In this document: positions 7,463 through 14,811 of the stretch, in pieces
How positions within the stretch are numbered: the first letter of the stretch is position 1
Layout of the letters: each line of letters opens with the position of its first letter
From: RYN-428 sp035551995
Lineage (GTDB): Bacteria > Planctomycetota > Phycisphaerae > Tepidisphaerales > Tepidisphaeraceae
Direction of reading: 5' to 3'
NCBI GenBank assembly: GCA_035551995.1
Contig: DASZME010000044.1
Coordinates: 1-58,843 of the forward strand
DNA: 58,843 nt
Notes under the pieces: model-generated
What the model was told of the DNA's origin: nothing
Database searches by the model: none
Seen by the model: only the letters and a program-made list of their open reading frames with translations
Program-made: the position numbers and the translations under genes

Positions 7463-8449
7463 ATGCACGTGACGATAACGGGCGCCGGGGGATTCATCGG
7501 ACGGCGGCTTGTCCGGCAATTGCTTGAGCGCGGGACCCTCGTCGATTCGACGGGCGCGCATAAGCCGATCGAAAAGATCGTGGCGTGCGATCTTTCGCTG
7601 GCTGCGCTGGACGCCGATCCGCGCGTCGAACGAGTCGAGGCCGATACGTCCGATCCCGCCGTCATTTCTCGGATCGTCACCGAAAAAACAAGGGCCGTAT
7701 TTCATCTCGCGGCCGTCGTCAGCGTCGGCGCCGAGGAAGATTTCGAGTTTGGCATGCGGGTCAATCTCGAGGCGACGCGCGCGCTGCTCGAAGCGTGCCG
7801 GCATATCGCCAGAGGGGCGCATTTTTTATTCGCGAGCTCGGCGGCGGTGTACGGCGGCGAGTTGCCGGCGGTTGTCGAAGACGGAATCGCGCTGGCGCCT
7901 CAAACGTCGTACGGCACGCAAAAAGCGATCTGCGAAATGCTCATCGGCGACTACAGCCGGCGAGGATTTATCGATGGCCGGGCGCTTCGGCTGCCGACGG
8001 TCGTGGTGCGGCCGGGCAAGCCCAACAAAGCCGCCTCGACGTTTGCAAGTTCCATCATCCGCGATCCGCTGGAAGGGCGCCAAGTCATATGCCCGGTGGC
8101 GCCGGAGACGACGATGTGCCTGATTTCGCCGCGGAAAGTGGTGGAGGCGTTCATCCATGCCCAGTCGATCCCCGCCGCCGATTGGGGATGGACGCGGGCG
8201 GTGCAGTTGCCCGGATTCACGCTGACGGTCCGCGAGATGCTGGCGGCACTGGAGCAAATCGCCGGGCCAAATGTCGCCCGGCGTGTGCGATTCGAGCGCG
8301 ACGCGCGGATTGAAAAGATCGTCTACGGATGGCCGGCGGCCTTCAAATCGGCCAAGGCCGCGCGGCTGGGGTTTACCGCGGACAACTCGATGCAGGATGT
8401 CATTCGAGCGTTTATCGCCGATGACTTGAACGGGGAATTTATCGCATGA
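7463..8449 (+). CDS. denD: NAD-dependent epimerase/dehydratase, D-erythronate dehydrogenase-like
   Basis: A 328-residue extended short-chain dehydrogenase. The Rossmann motif TGAGGFIG is at residues 5-12, and the catalytic Tyr150-x-x-x-Lys154 is in SYGTQK. The segment RLPTVVVRPGKPNKAASTF is characteristic of the DenD branch (oxidation of D-erythronate at C2 in four-carbon acid sugar catabolism) rather than of UDP-sugar epimerases. Its stop overlaps the start of the next dehydrogenase by four bases (ATGA), so the two are translationally coupled. The kinase and isomerase/aldolase of a complete four-carbon acid pathway are not in the window. The exact substrate is inference. The nearest good start is ATG 7463; a GGAGG lies 11 bases upstream. 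Confidence 0.75.
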   Translation: MHVTITGAGGFIGRRLVRQLLERGTLVDSTGAHKPIEKIVACDLSLAALDADPRVERVEADTSDPAVISRIVTEKTRAVFHLAAVVSVGAEEDFEFGMRVNLEATRALLEACRHIARGAHFLFASSAAVYGGELPAVVEDGIALAPQTSYGTQKAICEMLIGDYSRRGFIDGRALRLPTVVVRPGKPNKAASTFASSIIRDPLEGRQVICPVAPETTMCLISPRKVVEAFIHAQSIPAADWGWTRAVQLPGFTLTVREMLAALEQIAGPNVARRVRFERDARIEKIVYGWPAAFKSAKAARLGFTADNSMQDVIRAFIADDLNGEFIA

Positions 8450-9330
8450 AAACAACCATCGCATTTTTCGGCACGGGACTCATGGGCCAGCCGATGGTTT
8501 CGCGCCTGCTCGCCGCCGGCTTCGCGGTCACCGTTTGGAACCGCACGCCTGAGAAGGCTGATCCGCTGTTGGCGTCCGGCGCGCAGTGGGCCCAAAGCCC
8601 CATCGCGGCCGTCAACGGCGCGAATGTCGTCATCACGATGTTGACGAACGCCGACGCGGTGGAATCGGTGTTGTTCGATTCCGGCGCCGCGGGCGCCATG
8701 GCGGCGGGAACGACCGTCATCGACATGAGCACCACATCGCCCCCCGTCGCGCGGGACCATTGCGCGCGTCTGGCGTCGCGCGGCATCGGCTATGTCGACG
8801 CGCCTGTCTCCGGCGGAACGCGCGGCGCCATCGCCGGCACGCTGGCGATCATGGCCGGCGGCGACGCCGGAATCGTCGCCGGCGCCGCTCCGATCTTCGC
8901 TGCCATGGGAACGGGTCGGCGGGTCGGTCCAGTGGGATCGGGGCAGCTTTGCAAGCTCGCCAATCAGCTAATCGTGGCGGTGACGATCGGCGCCGTCGCC
9001 GAGGCGCTGGTATTGGCCGAAAAAGGGGGCGCCGATCCGGTGGCCGTGCGCGAGGCGTTACGCGGCGGGTTTGCCGAGAGTCGAATTCTCGCCGAGCACG
9101 GCCAGCGCATGCTGACCCGCGATTTCAAGCCGGGCGGCACGGTGAACAATCAGATCAAGGATTTGAATGCCATCAAGGCTTTCGCCGGCACGGCGGGCGT
9201 AAGTCTGCCGCTCCTGACGACCGCGCACGGATTGTTCGATCAGCTTCGCTCTCACTTCGGCGGGGACATGGATCACAGCGCGCTATTTCTCGAAATTGAG
9301 CGATTGGCGTCGGACGGTAAGCATTCGTAG
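8446..9330 (+). CDS. NAD(P)-dependent beta-hydroxyacid dehydrogenase
   Basis: A 294-residue member of the 3-hydroxyisobutyrate/tartronate-semialdehyde/threonate dehydrogenase family. The N-terminal Rossmann motif is FFGTGLMGQPM (residues 6-16). The substrate-binding loop is YVDAPVSGGTRGA, and the catalytic lysine is Lys170 in QLCKLANQ, followed by the all-helical C-terminal domain with DFKPGG. Coupled to the DenD-like gene by a four-base overlap, it probably oxidises a related C4 or C3 hydroxyacid, LtnD- or GarR-like. Its last 48 bases overlap, on the opposite strand, the end of the AbrB-type gene. Confidence 0.85.
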   Translation: MKTTIAFFGTGLMGQPMVSRLLAAGFAVTVWNRTPEKADPLLASGAQWAQSPIAAVNGANVVITMLTNADAVESVLFDSGAAGAMAAGTTVIDMSTTSPPVARDHCARLASRGIGYVDAPVSGGTRGAIAGTLAIMAGGDAGIVAGAAPIFAAMGTGRRVGPVGSGQLCKLANQLIVAVTIGAVAEALVLAEKGGADPVAVREALRGGFAESRILAEHGQRMLTRDFKPGGTVNNQIKDLNAIKAFAGTAGVSLPLLTTAHGLFDQLRSHFGGDMDHSALFLEIERLASDGKHS

Positions 9331-9573
9331 GCCGGCGGCGCGCTCTTTAAGAAGATCGGCTATCGGATCGTCGTCGACTCTTAGCCATCGCCGACCCAAA
9401 CCCAGTAGCGCGCGTGCCCTCTCCCCGCGACCCGGCACAGCCTTAACCGCAATCACCCCGCCCCCGGCGTCGGTCGATTCCAATCGCGTGCCTTCACGAA
9501 TTCCGAAGGCCGTCGCTATTTCCGGCGGAATCGTGGCGACGTTATTTCGCTTAACAATGGTAGCCGTGCCGAT
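9283..9573 (-). CDS. SpoVT-AbrB domain protein, start codon unusual
   Basis: The frame contains a clear AbrB/MazE swapped-hairpin: TIVKRNNVATIPPEIATAFG followed by IREGTRLE. This is the N-terminal DNA-binding domain of transition-state regulators and of many antitoxins. The rest (RALLGLGRRWLRVDDDPIADLL) would be the partner-binding tail. There is no ATG, GTG or TTG upstream of the domain before the stop at 9582-9580. The only candidates with a ribosome site (GCGGAG, 11 bases away) are ATC 9573 or a neighbouring codon. The usual caller start, TTG 9483, would remove the fold. Either a non-standard start is used or the gene has lost its start. No toxin gene follows it. Confidence 0.55.
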   Translation of the reverse strand: MGTATIVKRNNVATIPPEIATAFGIREGTRLESTDAGGGVIAVKAVPGRGERARALLGLGRRWLRVDDDPIADLLKERAAGLRMLTVRRQSLNFEK

Positions 9574-9667
9574 GTGATTTTATGCTCCGCAAATGCGATA
9601 CCAATTTGAGCGCGTCTTGATGAAGGGACGGGGCTCGCGAGAAGGTTGCGATGGCAAGTGAAACGCC

Positions 9668-12600
9668 TCACTGCCCGCGGGGCGATGGTTTGCCCTCTCC
9701 GGTAATTTCTTTGATCTCGATCACGTCAACCTGGAAACTGGTTGATGTGCTGAACAGGCCCAGGGCGCCGTCGCCGATATATGTTTCGTTGAGCGGCGTG
9801 AGATTGCCGTAGTTGGTCTTAAAATCCGCCACGAGCTTGCCGTCCACCGATACGGCCACCGATCCGTTGCGTACATATCCGACGATGTCCATCACGCGAT
9901 TGGTCTGAAAGACCGAATCCGATTTCACCGTGGTGGGATTGCTGTCGGCGCGGCGGCCGTCAATTAATTCCAATCCACAAATTCGATTGTCCCACCCGCC
10001 CATCATCCAATGGAAGTTGTGCAGGCCGTGAGACATGATCATGGCGAAATATTGTCCGCCGCCGGTGCGGTGTACACGAACGTGAAAGTCGTACTCCTCC
10101 GGCGGATGGTACGGAATGCGCAGTCGCGCTTGCGATCCGTCTGAAGCGATCGCGTTTTTGTTCACCCGATACCAGCGCCCGCCGACGGTATCGACGGCGG
10201 GATTGATCAGCGGCATCAGGTCGACGGTCCGCTGGGCCGTGTCGTCGGGCGGCGGCTTGGAAAGCGTGGGCAATTCCACATGGGCCACCGTTTTACCCTG
10301 GCCGCGAATCTCGTGAATTTCGATCGCATCAAACTGCACGCGCGCTCCCTCGCTGGCCAAGCCAAGAATGTTTTCGCCGACCAACCAGTCGCCGGGAAGA
10401 TTCATGTCGCTTCCGTTGGTCTTGTAGTCGGCGACAAGCTTGCCGTCCACCGACGCGCTAAGGCGGCCGCGCCGCACATGAACGACGGAGGTATAAGGCC
10501 GGTCGTTTTGCAGGATGACGTTGTTGCGCACGGTCGTGGAATTGTTGTCGATCCAGCGTCCGGCCAACTGTCCGAATCCGGAGGTGTTGTTTGAGTTGGC
10601 CGCGAGAATCCAGATGACCCCTTTCCCGCCGAGCCACGCTATCTGACCCATCCAGCCATCTCCGTTCACCCTTTTGAAAACGACGCGGAAGTCGTATTCC
10701 TCGGGCGGCTGATAAGGAATGCGAATCCGGCATCTGCCGCCGGTGGACATGATTCCGCCATTTGCGGTTTTTTGCCACACGCCGTCGTTGGCGTCGCGCG
10801 ACACGTCGATCAGCGGCATGAGGTTTACCACGCGCGAGGGAATATCGGCCGGCGCGGGGATCGGCAGCGCGGGGATTCCGGTCGCCGGGCCAAGGGCCAT
10901 CGCCGAGCCGCTTTGGCCGATCTCGGTTACCTTCATCGAATGGATGACTATTGCGTTCCACGTTCCCATGCCCAGGGCATGATCGCCGACCCACCAGAAC
11001 CCGCCGTTATCTCCCTGATTTGGGTTCACCACGCAACTGGCGCTCAGCGTGCCGTTCAGGTAAACGGATATTTTTTCCTTGCGAACCTCGATGCGAATTT
11101 TGGTTTTCCGATCGTCCGGAAGCGTTGCGTCCAACCGGGTGTGGACGGCGTCTCGGTCGGATGATCCGGAGATCCAGGTATCGCGGTTGCCTCTGTCGCC
11201 GACCACGATGATGTATTTGTCGCCAGCGTGCGGGCATTCAAAGGTGACTATCCCGTTATGCCCCTGCTTTAGTCGGGTCAACTCGATATTGACGTCGTAT
11301 TCCGCCGGCGGATCGTAGGGGAATCGAATCTTCGACACCTCGTCTTTGTCGCTAATGCCGCATTTAAGCTCTTGGGCGTTCATCGTCCACGGCCCGCTGA
11401 TTGCGTCCTTTTTCAGATCGATCAATCGCAACAGATCGACCGTTCCCGGCGGGCCCGCATGCCCGACCGGGCGCGCCGCGATCGCCGCCATGATCGGGCT
11501 GCTGCCGCCGGAAAATCCAAGCAAAACCGCCTGGTTCAAGCGTATTTCGACGACCTTCGCGGCCAGGCCGCTCGCCGCGCTTTGTCCGAAGCGATACCAC
11601 GTCGCGGCATGCAACTTAAGTGCCTTGGCGTCGGCGTCGCTGGTCCCCGTCTCCTCGGCCCGATCCCACCATCCCGCCGCCAATGTCAGTGCGTCGGCCG
11701 GGTCGGACGTGGCGGCAAGTTCCGCCTTGGCAAGTTCCTTTAATTTCGCGTCTGATCCTTTCGCCAGATAGGCAACTCCCTTGTCCCACTGGCCAAGCTT
11801 GAAGCAGTAGTGATTCGCCAGCGACTGATTAGCCGCCTCGTCGCTCGGCGATGTTTTCAGCTTATCGAGATACGGTTGGATTTGATCGTAGGCGGATCGA
11901 GCCGACTCGATCGATTGGGAACGCTTGAGCACCTGCGCCCGCATTTCGGGATTATCCGCGGCCAGCGGCCGGGCGATGGCGACGACGCGAGCGGCGCCGG
12001 AAAAATCCTCGGCCGCCACGAGTTGATCGGCAAGTTCGAGGTCCGCGCGGATATTCTCGGCTGTATCGGCGGGGGAAGGCGCCTTGAGAACCATGGTGGT
12101 CGCCGCCTGCGTTTTGAGCTTGAGACCATCGACATCGAACAACTCGGCGATTTTGTCGGCCGCGGTAACGCAAAGCCGAAGACTTTCGCCTTCCTTGGCC
12201 GCATCGATGGCGCCGGCGAGGAGCGCGAACTGGTCGCTGGGGCTGTTGCCGGGTTTCTCGGATTCTTCCAGCAGCGTCTGGACGAGCGATCGCCGCGCCT
12301 TGAATGAACGATCCTTTAACAGGTCGCCATACGCCTCGCGCAAGAGCTTTCGAGAGCGGGTCAGGTCTCCCTTGGCTGGTATTGGGCGCTTGGCGACGAT
12401 CACGGGCGCCGATAGTTCCGGCGGTAAGACGCCGGCAGACTGATTGGCGCCTGGCGGGGCCGTTTTCGGTTGTGACGGGCTCGGGGGCGCGGTCGGCGCC
12501 GTTGTATTGGCCGGCGCCGGGCCGATTTTTGGATGGTCGGCGGTTTTGGGCGGGGTCCAGTTATCGTCAAAAATACTGCCCGCGCCGGCGGATACCCCCA

Positions 12601-12691
12601 TTATCGCCACGAGCGCGATAGCGGCCAACGGCGTCGATCTCGCGCGGCCACCCGCAGACAAAACACACTTGATTACTTGGACGATCCCCAT
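9668..12691 (-). CDS. Large secreted protein with three LamG-like repeats
   Basis: A 1007-residue exported protein. The N-terminus has a signal sequence (TPLAAIALVAIMGVSAGA), then SIFDDNWTPPK and a proline-rich linker. Residues of about 100-410 are helical and TPR-like, with the segments RSRKLLREAYGDLLKDRSF and LLAGAIDAAKEGESLRLC. Three related beta-sandwich repeats follow, starting near residues 417, 620 and 821. Each opens with a V-x-L-x-x-L-I motif, then a run of I-R-x-P-Y-x-P-P-x-E-Y-D and a V-D/Y-G-K-L-V-A/L-N-G turn, which suggests concanavalin/LamG-type carbohydrate or protein binding domains. No enzyme motif is seen. A paralogue of the N-terminal 400 residues lies at 28625-30331. The family is known in planctomycetes as uncharacterised; cell-surface or periplasmic binding is inference. 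Confidence 0.75.
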   Translation of the reverse strand: MGIVQVIKCVLSAGGRARSTPLAAIALVAIMGVSAGAGSIFDDNWTPPKTADHPKIGPAPANTTAPTAPPSPSQPKTAPPGANQSAGVLPPELSAPVIVAKRPIPAKGDLTRSRKLLREAYGDLLKDRSFKARRSLVQTLLEESEKPGNSPSDQFALLAGAIDAAKEGESLRLCVTAADKIAELFDVDGLKLKTQAATTMVLKAPSPADTAENIRADLELADQLVAAEDFSGAARVVAIARPLAADNPEMRAQVLKRSQSIESARSAYDQIQPYLDKLKTSPSDEAANQSLANHYCFKLGQWDKGVAYLAKGSDAKLKELAKAELAATSDPADALTLAAGWWDRAEETGTSDADAKALKLHAATWYRFGQSAASGLAAKVVEIRLNQAVLLGFSGGSSPIMAAIAARPVGHAGPPGTVDLLRLIDLKKDAISGPWTMNAQELKCGISDKDEVSKIRFPYDPPAEYDVNIELTRLKQGHNGIVTFECPHAGDKYIIVVGDRGNRDTWISGSSDRDAVHTRLDATLPDDRKTKIRIEVRKEKISVYLNGTLSASCVVNPNQGDNGGFWWVGDHALGMGTWNAIVIHSMKVTEIGQSGSAMALGPATGIPALPIPAPADIPSRVVNLMPLIDVSRDANDGVWQKTANGGIMSTGGRCRIRIPYQPPEEYDFRVVFKRVNGDGWMGQIAWLGGKGVIWILAANSNNTSGFGQLAGRWIDNNSTTVRNNVILQNDRPYTSVVHVRRGRLSASVDGKLVADYKTNGSDMNLPGDWLVGENILGLASEGARVQFDAIEIHEIRGQGKTVAHVELPTLSKPPPDDTAQRTVDLMPLINPAVDTVGGRWYRVNKNAIASDGSQARLRIPYHPPEEYDFHVRVHRTGGGQYFAMIMSHGLHNFHWMMGGWDNRICGLELIDGRRADSNPTTVKSDSVFQTNRVMDIVGYVRNGSVAVSVDGKLVADFKTNYGNLTPLNETYIGDGALGLFSTSTSFQVDVIEIKEITGEGKPSPRGQ

Positions 12692-12851
12692 GATCCATCT
12701 CCTCTCAGCGTGAAACTCCCGAGTCGAATTGGGTTGGGAAAAGAAAAGGATACCGATTCGGAGTCCAAATTACCAAGCCGGCGGTCGATAACGATCGCGG
12801 GCGCCGCAAACTTCTAAAAACATTTCGCTAGTGAAGGTATTCGCGGCGGTT

Positions 12852-12857
12852 TATAAT
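12852..12857 (+). promoter_or_regulatory. Putative -10 element
   Basis: An exact TATAAT stands 47 bases upstream of the start of the small secreted protein gene at 12904. The region at the -35 distance (TAGTGA) matches poorly, so the promoter is only tentative. It lies in the 212-base gap between two divergent genes. Confidence 0.35.
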
Positions 12858-12903
12858 CCCGAGTCAGTCACTTTAGCCCATCCGTTTTCTTGAGGAGCTT
12901 ACC

Positions 12904-13470
12904 ATGGCGGCGCGTTCGATTCTCATCGTATTCATCTGTGCTTTGACTTCGATCGCCATCCCCCGCGCCGGCCGATCGGACGACTCTAAACCGGCGCCGG
13001 CCAAGAAGGTGATCGTGGCGGGGATTTACTGTGATCGGAAAGACAACAAGGCGGACACGCTGACGTTCATGGCCGACGGCGAAGATGAGCCGCAGCAATA
13101 CAGTCTCGAAGGCGCCGACAAGAAAACGCTGGATGCGATGAAGAATATCTTCCCCGAATGCCGGATGAGAATCGCGTACAAGCAGGATGGGGACGTGCGG
13201 AAAATCATCGGGGTCGAAAAGATCATCGGAAGGCCCACCGGCGTTTTTATCGGCGAGGTGATGTTCGTGCGCGACAATTTCTGGGTGGCGGTAAAGCCGA
13301 AGAACGGGCCGCCGGACGCGTTTGCGCTGGGCTCCGATCCGAACAAGGGCGGTCCGATCGTGGAGACGCTCAAGTCGCTTCAAAAGGGAGACGTTGTCGC
13401 GATCCGGTTCACGACCGATTTCGAGCGGCGCCGGATTGCCGACCTCCAAAAGAAAGGCGAGAAAAAGTAG
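12904..13470 (+). CDS. Small secreted hypothetical protein
   Basis: A 188-residue protein. A signal peptide (ARSILIVFICALTSIAIPRAG) is followed by a mature part of about 160 residues rich in beta strands and charged residues (GVFIGEVMFVRDNFWVAVKP; GDVVAIRF). The start is supported by GAGGAG six bases upstream. I recognise no family. The spaced lysine/aspartate pattern resembles small OB-like or bacterial Ig-like folds, but this is not firm. It is transcribed alone, divergently from the 1007-residue secreted protein, with the PfkB kinase gene 139 bases downstream. Confidence 0.65.
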   Translation: MAARSILIVFICALTSIAIPRAGRSDDSKPAPAKKVIVAGIYCDRKDNKADTLTFMADGEDEPQQYSLEGADKKTLDAMKNIFPECRMRIAYKQDGDVRKIIGVEKIIGRPTGVFIGEVMFVRDNFWVAVKPKNGPPDAFALGSDPNKGGPIVETLKSLQKGDVVAIRFTTDFERRRIADLQKKGEKK

Positions 13471-13609
13471 TCGTCGCGACCGCGCGCCGCCTTCCCGTTC
13501 CAGTCCGCTAGAATGGAAAGGAAGCGAAAAGCGGCTTTTTCCCCGTTGTTTTCCCCTGCCGTAGGCGACGAACTGGAATTGAATCCGCCGATGTGTATAA
13601 GCGGCGGCG

Positions 13610-14506
13610 ATGAACGCAAAGATCATCGGGCTGGGCGAAGTGCTGTGGGACCTGTTGCCGACCGGCAGGCTGATGGGCGGCGCGCCGGCCAATTTTACCT
13701 GCCAGGCAAGGGCGCTCGGCGCCGACGCCAACTTGATCTCGCGCGTCGGCGACGATGATCTCGGCCGCGAAATTCTTCGATCGCTCACTCGCGCCGGCAT
13801 CAACGTCCAAACCGTCGGCGTCGATCCCGAACTTCCCACCGGAACCGTTTCCGTAACCCTGTCCGGCGACGGCCAACCGCAATTCACCATCAACGCCAAT
13901 GCCGCCTGGGATCGAATCGACGCCGGCGACGTCTGCCTGCGCGCCGCCGAAAAATGCGACGCCATCTGCTTCGGCACGTTGGCTCAACGCAGCGCCGCCT
14001 CGCGCCGGGCCATCATGAAAATCCTGGATCATGTGCCCGCCCGAGCGCTGCGGATATTGGATGTGAACCTGCGCCCGCCGTTCGTGGATTCGGCGATCAT
14101 ACAGGCGTCGCTGTTGCGGGCGAACGCGCTGAAGCTCAACGAGCACGAGCTTCCCGCGCTGGCCGGAATGCTCGGCCTGACCGAAGCGTCGGCGGCGGGA
14201 CAGCTTCGCGAACTGGGCGATCGTTTTGGGCTTCGCCTGATCGCGCTGACGCGCGGATCGGCCGGAAGCGTGCTTTGGTCGCCGGATCAGGTTGTCGAGC
14301 GTCCGGGTATCGCCGTCAACGTCGTCGATTCGATCGGGGCCGGCGACGCATTTACCGCCGCCATGACGCTTGCTTATCTGCGCGGCTGGGACCTTGATCG
14401 GATCAATCAATTTGCCGGCGAGGTGGCGGCGTTTGCGTGTTCCCACGCCGGGGCGACGACCGCACTCGATCAGTACGAGACGTTTCGCCGGCAAATCCTG
14501 CAATAA
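13610..14506 (+). CDS. PfkB-family carbohydrate kinase (fructokinase-like)
   Basis: A 298-residue ribokinase-fold sugar kinase. The substrate-binding N-terminus is GLGEVLWDLLPTG and GGAPANFTCQARALG, the first PfkB signature. The second signature DSIGAGDAFTAAMTLAYL near residue 245 contains the catalytic aspartate and the GAGD anion hole, and LTRGSAGSVLW forms the ATP-side strand. The GGAPAN and EVLWD segments place it nearest to fructokinases. It phosphorylates a sugar with ATP; the sugar is not certain. It stands alone on the plus strand, with a 60-base inverted repeat after its end. Confidence 0.85.
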   Translation: MNAKIIGLGEVLWDLLPTGRLMGGAPANFTCQARALGADANLISRVGDDDLGREILRSLTRAGINVQTVGVDPELPTGTVSVTLSGDGQPQFTINANAAWDRIDAGDVCLRAAEKCDAICFGTLAQRSAASRRAIMKILDHVPARALRILDVNLRPPFVDSAIIQASLLRANALKLNEHELPALAGMLGLTEASAAGQLRELGDRFGLRLIALTRGSAGSVLWSPDQVVERPGIAVNVVDSIGAGDAFTAAMTLAYLRGWDLDRINQFAGEVAAFACSHAGATTALDQYETFRRQILQ

Positions 14507-14552
14507 GATCAATGGATTGGTTGGCGTCATCCGAAGCGCTTGCGAGCTTTTT

Positions 14553-14612
14553 GCAGAACAGGCGCCTGACCTGTATTCTCAGTCGAAAAACACAGGTGAG
14601 ACGCCTGTGCTA
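14553..14612. repeat. Intergenic inverted repeat
   Basis: Left arm 14558-14574 (ACAGGCGCCTGACCTGT) and right arm 14592-14610 are near-complementary: the right arm, read back, gives GCACAGGCGTCTCACCTGT. The loop is 17 bases. The hairpin begins about 45 bases after the PfkB kinase stop codon. It could act as a transcription terminator or be a dispersed repeat; it is not followed by a T-run. Confidence 0.55.
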
Positions 14613-14811
14613 CGAAAAAATTCACCTTACGGATATTCCACCTCCGTCGTTTCGCGAAGCGGGCACAGCCGACTGCTTTGAGACGTCGCGGTATTTCTTA
14701 AGCCGTCGGTGGGTATTTGTCCGATTCTGGCGCATAATCGATCGGCCGACTCACCGCCGCGTGCGTATTGTCCAAGAGACGCTTTACTCTAAAGATATTC
14801 CGGGATTGTTC

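Noticed and set aside
14437..14811. Upstream 125-codon extension of the beta-helix protein
   Set aside because: It overlaps the kinase gene and a hairpin repeat, has no signal features, and a good ATG is present at 14812.
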